This document shows, one piece after another, positions 27,585 through 35,650 of a DNA stretch of 64,000 bases (its first letter is position 1; every line of letters begins with the position of its first letter). Origin of the DNA: JBCDBW01 sp039182965 (GTDB lineage: Bacteria > Verrucomicrobiota > Verrucomicrobiia > Verrucomicrobiales > DEV007); contig JBCDBW010000005.1 of the NCBI GenBank assembly GCA_039182965.1, positions 15,595-79,594 of the forward strand. Direction: 5' to 3'. A program made the translations under genes and the position numbers. The notes beneath the pieces are model-generated. The model did not search any database, was not told where the DNA came from, and saw nothing but the letters and a program-made list of their open reading frames with translations.

Positions 27585-29063
27585 ATGTGGGATGGTGGGG
27601 TCCCTTTGCAGATGGTGAACAGAGACGGAGGAAAGCCTAGTCGGCACACGGAAGCGCTGAATGTGATTGCGGGAGAGCGGGGTGCGGATATGGCGCAGAA
27701 GGCGAGGTTGCTGTCGGTGATTTTGAATTCGATGCCCTTGGCGGTTTTTGTGAAGGATGCTCGGGACGAGTTTCGCTTTATTCTCTGGAATAAGAAGAAC
27801 GCTGAGATTACGGGCATTTCGGAAGGCGAGGCCTTGGGGAAGACGGATTATGACATCTTTCAGAAGGAGACGGCGGATTATTTTCGGGAAGTAGACAAAA
27901 TGGTGATGGACCGTGGCGAGTTATTGGACATCGCGGAGGAGAAAGTCCTATCACCGACCCTTGGGAAGCGATTTGTTCATACATTGAAGTTGCCGGTTAG
28001 CAATCCGGAGTTGGGAATTGATTTGGTGGTGGGCATCACCGAAGACATCACCGAAGTGAAGGCCGCACGGGAAGAGTTGAAGAGATTAGACAAGGAATTG
28101 TCGGATAAGGAAAAGTTGGTAGAGCGTTTTGATGAAAAGTTGAAGCAGTCTACGGATGAATTGCGATCGACGCAGTTGCAGTTGATTCAGGCGGAGAAGA
28201 TGGAGTCAGTGGGGCGTCTTGCGGCCGGGGTGGCGCACGAAGTTAAGAACCCTTTGGCGTTGCTGTTGATGGGCGTGGAGTATTTGCAGGGTGGGGTGGA
28301 GCCGGGCGATGACAACGTGAAAGTGATTTTAAAGGAGATGCGGGAGGCAATTGAGCGGGCGGACAGGATTGTTCGGGGCTTGGTGGACTTTTCATCGTCG
28401 CGGCAGCTGGATTTAAAGCCAGCTGCGATCAATTCGCTATTGGAGCATTCTCTTCTGTTAGTGCGTCATGAGCTGACGCGGAACAGCATTCGGGTGGAGA
28501 AGAATTTTGAAGCGGACCTACCCAAGGTGTTGATTGACAGTGCGAAGCTTGAGCAGGTGGTGGTCAATTTATACATGAACGCGATTCACGCGATGGATGA
28601 CGCCGGTCGTGGGCGATTGACCGTGAGGACGACGTCGACGGTCTTGAAGGGGGGCGATGTTGAGCACGATGAAGGATCGCGCTCAAAGGAAGAGATGCAT
28701 GCGGGTGATCGTGTGGTGGTGGTTGAAATACTTGACGACGGGCATGGAATTCCGGAGGACAAGGTGGGCAGTTTATTTGATCCGTTTTTCACGACGAAAC
28801 CGACCGGGAAGGGGACAGGCTTGGGATTGACTGTTGTGAAGAAGATTATCGAGTTGCATCGGGGATCATTGAGGATTCAGAATCGGGAGAATGAACGGGG
28901 TGTGAGCGTTAGAATTGTATTGAGGACCGTGGACGAGCGAAAGACGGGCTTTATGGAGAAGAAAGCGAAGCCGGATGTGCTTCGGATCCAGCGGGAGACC
29001 GGCTTGTCAGGGCGCGAGGATGTGACGCGTGTGATGGGGCGTCGGAGTCGAAGAAATTCGTGA
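27585..29063 (+). CDS. PAS-domain sensor histidine kinase
   Basis: A 492-residue, probably soluble kinase without membrane helices. A PAS domain (about 48-160; SMPLAVFVKDARDEFRF) is followed by a coiled coil (about 160-200) and a HisKA domain with the phospho-acceptor His in VAHEVKNPLALLL. The HATPase domain has YMNAIHAMDDA (N box), DDGHGIPED (G1), FTTKPTGKGTGLGLTVVKKI (F/G2). The C-terminal 35 residues are basic and not part of the family. It is followed 34 bases later by a receiver-only response regulator, its likely partner. The exact start is uncertain; ATG codons at 27585 and 27612 both fit. Confidence 0.88.
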   Translation: MWDGGVPLQMVNRDGGKPSRHTEALNVIAGERGADMAQKARLLSVILNSMPLAVFVKDARDEFRFILWNKKNAEITGISEGEALGKTDYDIFQKETADYFREVDKMVMDRGELLDIAEEKVLSPTLGKRFVHTLKLPVSNPELGIDLVVGITEDITEVKAAREELKRLDKELSDKEKLVERFDEKLKQSTDELRSTQLQLIQAEKMESVGRLAAGVAHEVKNPLALLLMGVEYLQGGVEPGDDNVKVILKEMREAIERADRIVRGLVDFSSSRQLDLKPAAINSLLEHSLLLVRHELTRNSIRVEKNFEADLPKVLIDSAKLEQVVVNLYMNAIHAMDDAGRGRLTVRTTSTVLKGGDVEHDEGSRSKEEMHAGDRVVVVEILDDGHGIPEDKVGSLFDPFFTTKPTGKGTGLGLTVVKKIIELHRGSLRIQNRENERGVSVRIVLRTVDERKTGFMEKKAKPDVLRIQRETGLSGREDVTRVMGRRSRRNS

Positions 29064-29097
29064 GTGTATTAACGAGTTGGAAAGGAAGTCGGTTTTT

Positions 29098-29487
29098 ATG
29101 GAAGAGCAGGAAAAGAAGAAAATCATGTTGGTCGATGACGAGGTGGGTTTTACCACCTTGTTGAGGATGAATTTGGAAAAGACGGGGAGATTTGAGGTGA
29201 GTATTGAGAATGAGGCGGCGTCTGCCATTGCGTCGATTCGGACGGCGAAGCCCGATTTAGTGTTGTTGGATATTGTGATGCCGGGAAAGGATGGAGGGGA
29301 CATCTTGGCTGAGATGCAGGATGATGCGACCTTATCTCGAATTCCGGTCGTGATGTTAACGGCTTTAGTTGCTCGGGAAGAAATGAGCGCTGACGCGGTG
29401 GCGCAGAGCGAGGCGATGACGGTATTACCGAAGCCGGTAGAGTTGGAGAAACTGATGGCGGTGATTGAATCGCACCTTGGCGAATAG
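29098..29487 (+). CDS. Receiver-only response regulator
   Basis: A 129-residue CheY-like protein consisting of one receiver domain. It has an acidic pair in VDDE, the phospho-acceptor Asp in LVLLDIVMPGKDGG, a Thr in MLTAL and the conserved Lys-Pro in LPKPVELEKL. No output domain is present, so it would act by protein contact or in a phosphorelay with the PAS kinase encoded just upstream. The ATG at 29098 has AGGAAG nine to ten bases before it and is preferred over a TTG at 29077. It converges with the efflux operon. Confidence 0.88.
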   Translation: MEEQEKKKIMLVDDEVGFTTLLRMNLEKTGRFEVSIENEAASAIASIRTAKPDLVLLDIVMPGKDGGDILAEMQDDATLSRIPVVMLTALVAREEMSADAVAQSEAMTVLPKPVELEKLMAVIESHLGE

Positions 29488-29504
29488 AGGCTTCGCGTCG
29501 GCAT

Positions 29505-32500
29505 TCAGCTTTTTGCTGGCACCGGCGGGGAAGGCGCAGCATCGGAACGGTCCGCGCCGGTCAGGGCGCGACGAATATCTTCGAAAGTGAGGTAGGTAAC
29601 GGGAACGAGAATGAGCGTGATCACGGTGGCAAAGAGGATGCCATAGCCGAGGGAAACGGCCATGGGGATGAGGAACTGGGATTGGGTGGACTGCATGGTG
29701 ATGAGCGGGAAGAGTCCTGCGAATGTGGTAAGAGACGTGAGGATAATGGGGCGGAACCGAGCCGCGCCGGCTTTGGACACGGCGTCGATCAAGGGAGTGC
29801 CTTCCCGTATGCGCCGGTTGATGTAGTCGACGAGGACGAGGGAATCGTTTACGACGACCCCGGAGAGCGCGAGCATGCCGAAGTAAGAGAGGAAGCTCAG
29901 GGGAAGGCCGTGGATGATATGTCCAATGACGGCGCCGATGAGGCCGAAGGGAATGACGAGCATGACAATGAGTGGTTGGCCGTAGGAGCGGAAAGGGATG
30001 GCGAGCATTGAGTAGATACCGAAGATAATGATGCCCCAGCCGAGCCACATGGCGGAAGCGGATTCCCGTTGTTCACGGGCTTCGCCTTCGTAGGTGTAGC
30101 TCATCCCCGGGTATTTTTGGATAAGGTCGTCCAGGTAGACGGCGATGCTATCGCGGATAAAGTCGATGTTGGCATTGGTTTTGTCGGCATCGGCGGTGAT
30201 GTTGAGAGCCCGTTTGCGGTCTATTCGTGTGATGCGCGGGAAGCTTTTTCCGAGCGTGGCTTGGGCGACGGATGCGAAAGGCACCTCTTCTCCATCGGGC
30301 GCGCGGATGCGCATGGATTCGAGAGCGGCGAGAGACTCTCGATCTTCCTTTGGAAAGCGCAGCATGACACGAATATCGTGCCGGCCGCGTTGGACGCGTT
30401 GCACTTCTTCTCCGTAGAACGCCTGGCGGACTTGCTCGGCGAGGTCGGACATGGTGAGTCCGAACTGTTCGGCTTCGGGTTTGATGGAAAGTTGGATCTC
30501 GTCGTGGGTGTTATCGAGATTATCTGAAATATCAAAAAGATCGGGATAAGTGGCGAGGTGTTCTTTGACCTTGGCGGAGGCGTCTACGAGATCGTCGATG
30601 TTATTGCTGGTGAGCTGGACATCGATGGGGTCGCCGCCCCGGCCTATTTCTGCCCGAAAGTAGAGTTCTTGAGCCCCGACGATCGGTCCGATTCGTCGCC
30701 GCCACTCCTGGACGATCTCGGGCGTCTCCATTTTGATTTTCCGATTTTCGGGTTCGACGATATAGAAGGTGACTTCACCCAGGTGGGGTTCCCCTTGGGT
30801 GCCGCGCTGGCGATTTGAGGAGACTCCCTGGCCGCCGACGGATGATATATGGTCTTCAATGATCGATATGCCATCGGGACCCACGTATTCGTTTTTCATC
30901 TCCTCAACGACAGTGAGCATACGATCGATGTGCCCCTTTGTGACTTCGAAGGGGGTACCTTCCTGCATGGTGAGGCGTGCACTGGCGCGTTCGCTATTCA
31001 CCTTCGGGAAGCGCACGGTTTGGATGTATCCACCATTAATGATGCCGAAGAGGATGGCCAAGGCACTGATAAAGATTGCGAGGACGAGGTATCGATGTTT
31101 GAGGCAGCGCCCGAGAAATGGCTGATAGACGACGTTTATGAACTTGACGAGACCATCTGCGAATTTCCGTTGGAGTTCGGAAAAGCGATTTTTTTTATCT
31201 CGTTCGAAGTGACAGTGGGTGAGGTGGGAGGGGAGGATAAGTTTTGATTCGACGAGTGAGAAGAGGAGGACAGGAATGACAACAAGGGCGATGTGGCTTG
31301 CGTAATTCATACTGAATCCAACGCCGAGGAGAAGGGGTACGAAAGCAAGGACGGTCGTTAGGATTCCGAAGGTAACGGGAACAGCGACCTCTTTGGTGCC
31401 ATCGATGGAAGCGGCAACGGAGGGTTTTCCTTTTCGTTGATGGGCATAGATATTTTCGCCGGTCACGATGGCATCATCGACGACGACGCCGAGGACGAGG
31501 ATAAAGCCGAAGAGTGAGGCGATATTGATAGTGACACCTACATAGGGCATGACGGCGAAGCAGCCGAGGAAGCAGACCGGAATGCCGATAACGACCCAGA
31601 ACGCGAGGCTGGGTCTGAGGAAGAGGGCGAGGACCCCGAAAACGAGGAGCATTGATTTCCAGCCGGAGCTGATGAGGGTATCAAGGCGATCGCGAACGAT
31701 GCGGGAGAGGTCGCCCCAATAGTCGATCCCGACGCCTGGGGGGAGGCGTTCGCGTGCTTTTTCCATGTAGTCTTTGACCTGTTCCGCGATTTTGATGGCG
31801 CTTTGGTTTCCTTGGCGGGTGACAGTGATGAGGACACAGCGTTCACCGTTGAAGCGTGCGACGAAGGGGTTTTCGTGGAAATCGTCACTGATATCCGCGA
31901 CTTCCCCGAGGGTGATGCGGGTGCCATCATCGCGTGTGACGATGGTGATATTGGCGAATTCATCACCGGTATAGGCGCGGCCCTTTGTACGAAGAACGAC
32001 ATCTCCTGAGGGGGTTCTGAGGGAGCCTGCGGGGACATCAACTGACGAACTCCGGAGTGCGCGCGAGATGCTGTCAAAGCTGAGGTTGTGTTGTTGGAGG
32101 GCGTGTTCATCGATTTCGATACCGATCTCGTATGGTCGCACGCCTTGGAGGTCGGCATCGGAGATGTCGGGCAGGGCGGCGATCTCATCGCGAACCTGTT
32201 CCCCGAGTTCCCTTAGATCGCGTTCACTCAAATCGCCGTGCAAGACGACGGAGATGACGCTTCGAAATTGGTCTGAGAGGTAGACGACGGCGCGTTCCGC
32301 GTCCTCGGGAAAGGTGTTGATGGCGTCGACGCGACTCTTGATATCGTCGAGTACGTCCCGGCGGTCGTAGTCTTCGTGGACCTCCGCGGATACGCTTCCT
32401 GAGCCTTCGCGAGCGGTAGAAACGATGCGTTCGATGCCTTGGACATCGACGATGGCTTCCTCAATTTTGACGACGATGGATTCCTCGACTTCTTCCGGTG

Positions 32501-32663
32501 TCGCCCCCCGGTAGGTGACGCGGACATGAACGTTATCGCTCTCGAATTCCGGGAAAACCTCAACGGGGATTTTGCCCATGGCGAGGGTATAGATGCCAGC
32601 TATGGCGATGGCGGCGAGGAGGAGGTTGGCGGCGACGCCGTTTCTGGCGAAGAAGGAGATCAC
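29505..32663 (-). CDS. RND-family efflux transporter permease subunit
   Basis: A 1052-residue inner-membrane RND pump with the usual architecture: TM1, a large periplasmic porter loop, TM2-6, TM7, a second periplasmic loop and TM8-12. TM4 contains the proton-relay acidic pair in VLGVVVDDAIVTGENIYAH. The N-terminal motif GKIPVEVFPEFESDNVHVRV is typical of RND pumps of the drug/organic-compound type. I do not see the Met-rich features of metal-exporting CusA. Third gene of a three-gene minus-strand operon (outer-membrane factor, adaptor, permease) with 36- and 41-base gaps. The substrate is unknown. Confidence 0.93.
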   Translation of the reverse strand: MISFFARNGVAANLLLAAIAIAGIYTLAMGKIPVEVFPEFESDNVHVRVTYRGATPEEVEESIVVKIEEAIVDVQGIERIVSTAREGSGSVSAEVHEDYDRRDVLDDIKSRVDAINTFPEDAERAVVYLSDQFRSVISVVLHGDLSERDLRELGEQVRDEIAALPDISDADLQGVRPYEIGIEIDEHALQQHNLSFDSISRALRSSSVDVPAGSLRTPSGDVVLRTKGRAYTGDEFANITIVTRDDGTRITLGEVADISDDFHENPFVARFNGERCVLITVTRQGNQSAIKIAEQVKDYMEKARERLPPGVGIDYWGDLSRIVRDRLDTLISSGWKSMLLVFGVLALFLRPSLAFWVVIGIPVCFLGCFAVMPYVGVTINIASLFGFILVLGVVVDDAIVTGENIYAHQRKGKPSVAASIDGTKEVAVPVTFGILTTVLAFVPLLLGVGFSMNYASHIALVVIPVLLFSLVESKLILPSHLTHCHFERDKKNRFSELQRKFADGLVKFINVVYQPFLGRCLKHRYLVLAIFISALAILFGIINGGYIQTVRFPKVNSERASARLTMQEGTPFEVTKGHIDRMLTVVEEMKNEYVGPDGISIIEDHISSVGGQGVSSNRQRGTQGEPHLGEVTFYIVEPENRKIKMETPEIVQEWRRRIGPIVGAQELYFRAEIGRGGDPIDVQLTSNNIDDLVDASAKVKEHLATYPDLFDISDNLDNTHDEIQLSIKPEAEQFGLTMSDLAEQVRQAFYGEEVQRVQRGRHDIRVMLRFPKEDRESLAALESMRIRAPDGEEVPFASVAQATLGKSFPRITRIDRKRALNITADADKTNANIDFIRDSIAVYLDDLIQKYPGMSYTYEGEAREQRESASAMWLGWGIIIFGIYSMLAIPFRSYGQPLIVMLVIPFGLIGAVIGHIIHGLPLSFLSYFGMLALSGVVVNDSLVLVDYINRRIREGTPLIDAVSKAGAARFRPIILTSLTTFAGLFPLITMQSTQSQFLIPMAVSLGYGILFATVITLILVPVTYLTFEDIRRALTGADRSDAAPSPPVPAKS

Positions 32664-32699
32664 TGCATTGTTCGCGAACTAGTTGTTTACAATAATAAG

Positions 32700-33968
32700 T
32701 TAGGAATCCGGGGATTTCTTCTTCTTTTTTCCCGAACTGGAGCCTGGGCCGTTGGGACTTGCAGGACCGGTATCGGGTTCGGACGGAGGAACGCCATCGA
32801 TTGTGGGGACGACCGTCATGCCGTTGGCGGCAAATGAAATGGGGGTGACACATAAAAGCGCGCCGGTGACAAGACCGGTTTCGGGATCGGGTGCAGCGAT
32901 GATGGATTCGGGGTCACTCCAGAGGGCTTCGAAGGTGGTGCGTTGAATCTGGTTCTGTTCATTGACAAGGAGGATCTCGCTACCCGCGCGGACGGCGGTT
33001 CGGGGAAGGACGAAAACATTGTCGAGTGCGATGCCGTTGATTTTTGCTTCGACGAAGAGGCCGACTTTGAGTGGTGGTTTTCCCGAGTCGGAATGGGCGT
33101 AGGGATCGTCGACGTGAGCCACGACGAAGAGTTGTCGGCTACGTTGATCGATTGCTCCGTCGACGCGGACGATCTCGCCCTCCCATTCATATGTTTGGCC
33201 TCCGTATTCGCCGGTGAGGGTAACGGCGGGGCGTTCGGTGGTTGATTCATTCTGATCGCCACGGAATTGCTCAGGAAGATCGATGAATGCGAGCTGATCG
33301 TTTGTCAGAGGGAGGCGGATTTCGACGTAATCGACGGCGTAGATTCGGGCGAGGATCGTGCCGGGGCTGACGTATTGGCCGACGTCGACACTTTTCTCGA
33401 GGATGCGGCCAGCGTAGGGTGCACGGATGGTGGCGCGCTCGAGATCGCGATTCGCGCGGTCGAGTTGGGCTTGGGCGGCGGCGATGCGGGCGTTGGCATC
33501 GGCGAGTTGGGGTTGGCGGAGCACGAGTGAGTTTGGTTGGTCGGAGCGTCCAAGTTCCCTCCAGTTTTCGAGGGCCTGTTCGACGCGGGCTTTTTCCTCT
33601 TCGAGGGTGACGCCGGCCTGAGCGACTTCAGCGCGGGCCATGGTCACGGCGGCTTCGTAATTGGTGGGATCGAGTTTGAGGAGGACGTCTCCCTCTTCGA
33701 AGAACTCTCCGGTATTGAACTGGGGAGAGACCTCAATGATGGAGCCGGAGACCTCGGGAATAAGGGTGCTTTCCGTTCTTGGCCTCACGGTGCCGCGGGT
33801 TTCGAGAACGACTGGGTAAGACTGGGGTTTGAGGGTCACGGCTTCCACGCGGATGGGAAGCTTTGGCGGCGTGCGGCGCTGAGGTTCTTTTTTGAAAATG
33901 AAGAGATAGGCAGCGATCGCGCCACCGATGGCGAGGACGAGCAGGGGGATGAGAGCGTTTCTTCGCAA
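32700..33968 (-). CDS. RND efflux periplasmic adaptor subunit (membrane fusion protein)
   Basis: A 422-residue membrane-fusion protein. The N-terminal anchor (LIPLLVLAIGGAIAAYLFIF) is followed by a lipoyl half (VRPRTESTLIPEVSGSIIEV) and a helical hairpin rich in Ala/Glu (about 105-190). The second lipoyl half has ATIRAPYAGRILEKSVDVGQ, followed by the beta-barrel and a membrane-proximal domain. The C-terminus is Lys/Ser/Pro-rich. It links the permease with the outer-membrane factor. Central gene of the efflux operon. Confidence 0.92.
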   Translation of the reverse strand: MRRNALIPLLVLAIGGAIAAYLFIFKKEPQRRTPPKLPIRVEAVTLKPQSYPVVLETRGTVRPRTESTLIPEVSGSIIEVSPQFNTGEFFEEGDVLLKLDPTNYEAAVTMARAEVAQAGVTLEEEKARVEQALENWRELGRSDQPNSLVLRQPQLADANARIAAAQAQLDRANRDLERATIRAPYAGRILEKSVDVGQYVSPGTILARIYAVDYVEIRLPLTNDQLAFIDLPEQFRGDQNESTTERPAVTLTGEYGGQTYEWEGEIVRVDGAIDQRSRQLFVVAHVDDPYAHSDSGKPPLKVGLFVEAKINGIALDNVFVLPRTAVRAGSEILLVNEQNQIQRTTFEALWSDPESIIAAPDPETGLVTGALLCVTPISFAANGMTVVPTIDGVPPSEPDTGPASPNGPGSSSGKKKKKSPDS

Positions 33969-34009
33969 CGGATTTGGAGTTAAGAATTAGGCTTGGGGAA
34001 TCGAGGGAT

Positions 34010-35440
34010 TCAGCTTGAGAGGTCAAAGTCTCCGCCGAGGGCGAGATAGAGGTCGATGCGGTTTTGAAGGATTAAATTTCGGGATTGCAGGAGGGACTCT
34101 TGAGAGTTGAAGGAACGTCTTTGGGCCTCGAGGACGGTCACGATGTCGACCAAGCCACGCTCATATTCGTCGAGGGCAAGTGTTTCAGCTTTGACGGATT
34201 CGTCTGCGGCGACGCCGAGAGCGACGAGTTGTTCCCTGAGATATGCTTCGGCAGCGAGGGCGGACTCGACTTCTTGGAATGCGATGAGGACAGCATCGGC
34301 GTATTCGGCAATGTTTTCGTCGGCGCGAGCTTTTTGGAGGTCAATATTTGCAACGATGCGTCCACCTTGAAAAATCGGTTGGACGGCGGACGCGGCGATG
34401 TTCCAGATGAGACGCTCGAGGGTGAGGAGGTCGGCGAGTTCATCGCTGGAGAGGCCACCGCCGGCGGTGAGTCGGATCACGGGAAGCAGTTCCTTCTTGG
34501 CGCCTTTGACGCGTTCGATTGCGGCTTCCGCGCGACCTTCAGCGGCGATGAGATCGGGGCGGCGGCGGAGCAGTTCGGAGGGGAGGCCGGGAGGGACGTT
34601 GCCTTTGATGGCAGGAAGTTCGAGGGCGGAATCGATATCGCCACTGGGGTATCGACCGAGGAGAGTCTCGAGGGATCTTTTTGCGGCATCGAGTTCCCGG
34701 AGGCGGACATTCAGGGTGCTGACGGCGCCGGCGACGTTTGCTTTCGCGAGGCGGACGTCGAGGGCGTCGGCGACTCCGCGCTGGAACGAACTGTCGATGA
34801 TATTGTACGCGGATTCGAAATTATCGAGGGTGCTCCGGGCGAGACGGACTTGGGCTTCGGCTTCGAGGCAATTGAACCAGCTGCGAGCGGTATTGGCGGC
34901 GAGCGAAAGGCGAGCAGCGTAGTAGTCTGCCGCGGCTGCTACGGCGTCGTTGTAGGAGGCGGCAGTATTGTTTCGGATGCGGCCCCAAAGATCAGCTTCC
35001 CATCCGATATTGAGGTTAATTCCGTAATCGTTGACGCGATCACTTGTGATCGCATCGGCGCCGCTGCCGACGAGGCGGCTGCTTTGGGTGAGCACGCGCT
35101 GAAAGCGTCGCGCGGCTGCGTCGGCGTCGATTTGCGGGAAGAGGGAAGCGGCGGTAGATCGGGCATTGGCATCGGCAGCGCGCATGCGTGCGGCGGCGGC
35201 TTGGAGATCGCGATTGTGTTCGAGCGCTTCCGTCACCAGTCGATCGAGGGTTTTGTCGTCAAAATCGTTGATCCACGCGGCAGTGATGGCGGGATCCACC
35301 GTGCGATCGGCTTCGAATTCGGCGGGAACGTCGATGCCAAGAGAGTCACGGGCCTGGCCCCATTTTGAGGGCTTGCAAGCGGGAGCGAAGCAAGCAATGG
35401 CGAGTGTGATGGCGGTGACTACTGGGAGCGGGGGGAGCAT
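34010..35440 (-). CDS. Efflux transporter outer-membrane factor (TolC/NodT-type lipoprotein)
   Basis: About 476 residues. A lipoprotein signal ends in FAPAC. The body has two outer-membrane efflux protein repeats rich in coiled-coil helices (RLVTEALEHNRDLQAAAARM; FNCLEAEAQVRLARSTLDNF), with the NodT hallmark of a short tail. I place the start at the ATG at 35440 because it begins the lipoprotein signal and lies 12 bases after a good -10 box. The frame is open to 35566 without similarity. It forms the outer-membrane duct of the tripartite pump and is the first gene of the operon. Confidence 0.9.
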   Translation of the reverse strand: MLPPLPVVTAITLAIACFAPACKPSKWGQARDSLGIDVPAEFEADRTVDPAITAAWINDFDDKTLDRLVTEALEHNRDLQAAAARMRAADANARSTAASLFPQIDADAAARRFQRVLTQSSRLVGSGADAITSDRVNDYGINLNIGWEADLWGRIRNNTAASYNDAVAAAADYYAARLSLAANTARSWFNCLEAEAQVRLARSTLDNFESAYNIIDSSFQRGVADALDVRLAKANVAGAVSTLNVRLRELDAAKRSLETLLGRYPSGDIDSALELPAIKGNVPPGLPSELLRRRPDLIAAEGRAEAAIERVKGAKKELLPVIRLTAGGGLSSDELADLLTLERLIWNIAASAVQPIFQGGRIVANIDLQKARADENIAEYADAVLIAFQEVESALAAEAYLREQLVALGVAADESVKAETLALDEYERGLVDIVTVLEAQRRSFNSQESLLQSRNLILQNRIDLYLALGGDFDLSS

Positions 35441-35452
35441 TCTTGAGTTTTT

Positions 35453-35481
35453 GATATAAAGGAACGAGGGGACGACGTCAA
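35453..35481 (-). promoter_or_regulatory. Sigma-70-like promoter of the efflux operon
   Basis: Reading the minus strand, TTGACG (35481-35476) is followed by exactly 17 bases and TATATC (35458-35453), a close match to the sigma-70 consensus. The start codon of the outer-membrane factor gene is only 12 bases further, so the transcript would have a leader of roughly five bases. No Shine-Dalgarno sequence precedes the ATG, which fits leaderless or nearly leaderless initiation. Prediction from sequence only. Confidence 0.55.
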
Positions 35482-35562
35482 AGTTGGAGATTGGGGGCGA
35501 TTGATTTGCTTGAACGAGAGGAAGCAGAGCAGGCTGATTTTGTTGAGGAAGTCCACGGGGCT

Positions 35563-35609
35563 TCAAGGGGTAGGAGTAAGGATTTTCAAGCTCCTCATGT
35601 GACCCTCCT
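35563..35609 (-). promoter_or_regulatory. Possible 11-codon leader ORF with perfect Shine-Dalgarno
   Basis: On the minus strand AGGAGG (35609-35604) lies five bases before an ATG (35598). This opens an 11-codon frame, MRSLKILTPTP, stopping with TGA at 35565-35563, upstream of the efflux operon. A near-perfect ribosome site is rare in this window. The codons AGGAG and CTCCT inside it could pair and also mask the ribosome site. It lies upstream of the predicted efflux promoter, so it could only affect transcripts reading through from the copper-type operon. It may be chance. Confidence 0.3.
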
Positions 35610-35650
35610 TTTTTTTGGGAAAGAGGAATATTTGAGGTGCACCCGCCGGG

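Noticed and set aside
34085..35368. A 427-codon open frame antisense to the outer-membrane efflux gene
   Set aside because: The opposite strand carries a clear TolC/NodT protein; the antisense translation is compositionally biased and unrecognisable.
35441..35566. A 42-residue N-terminal extension of the outer-membrane efflux protein
   Set aside because: The segment would cover a good promoter and does not resemble a signal; the lipoprotein signal starts at 35440.
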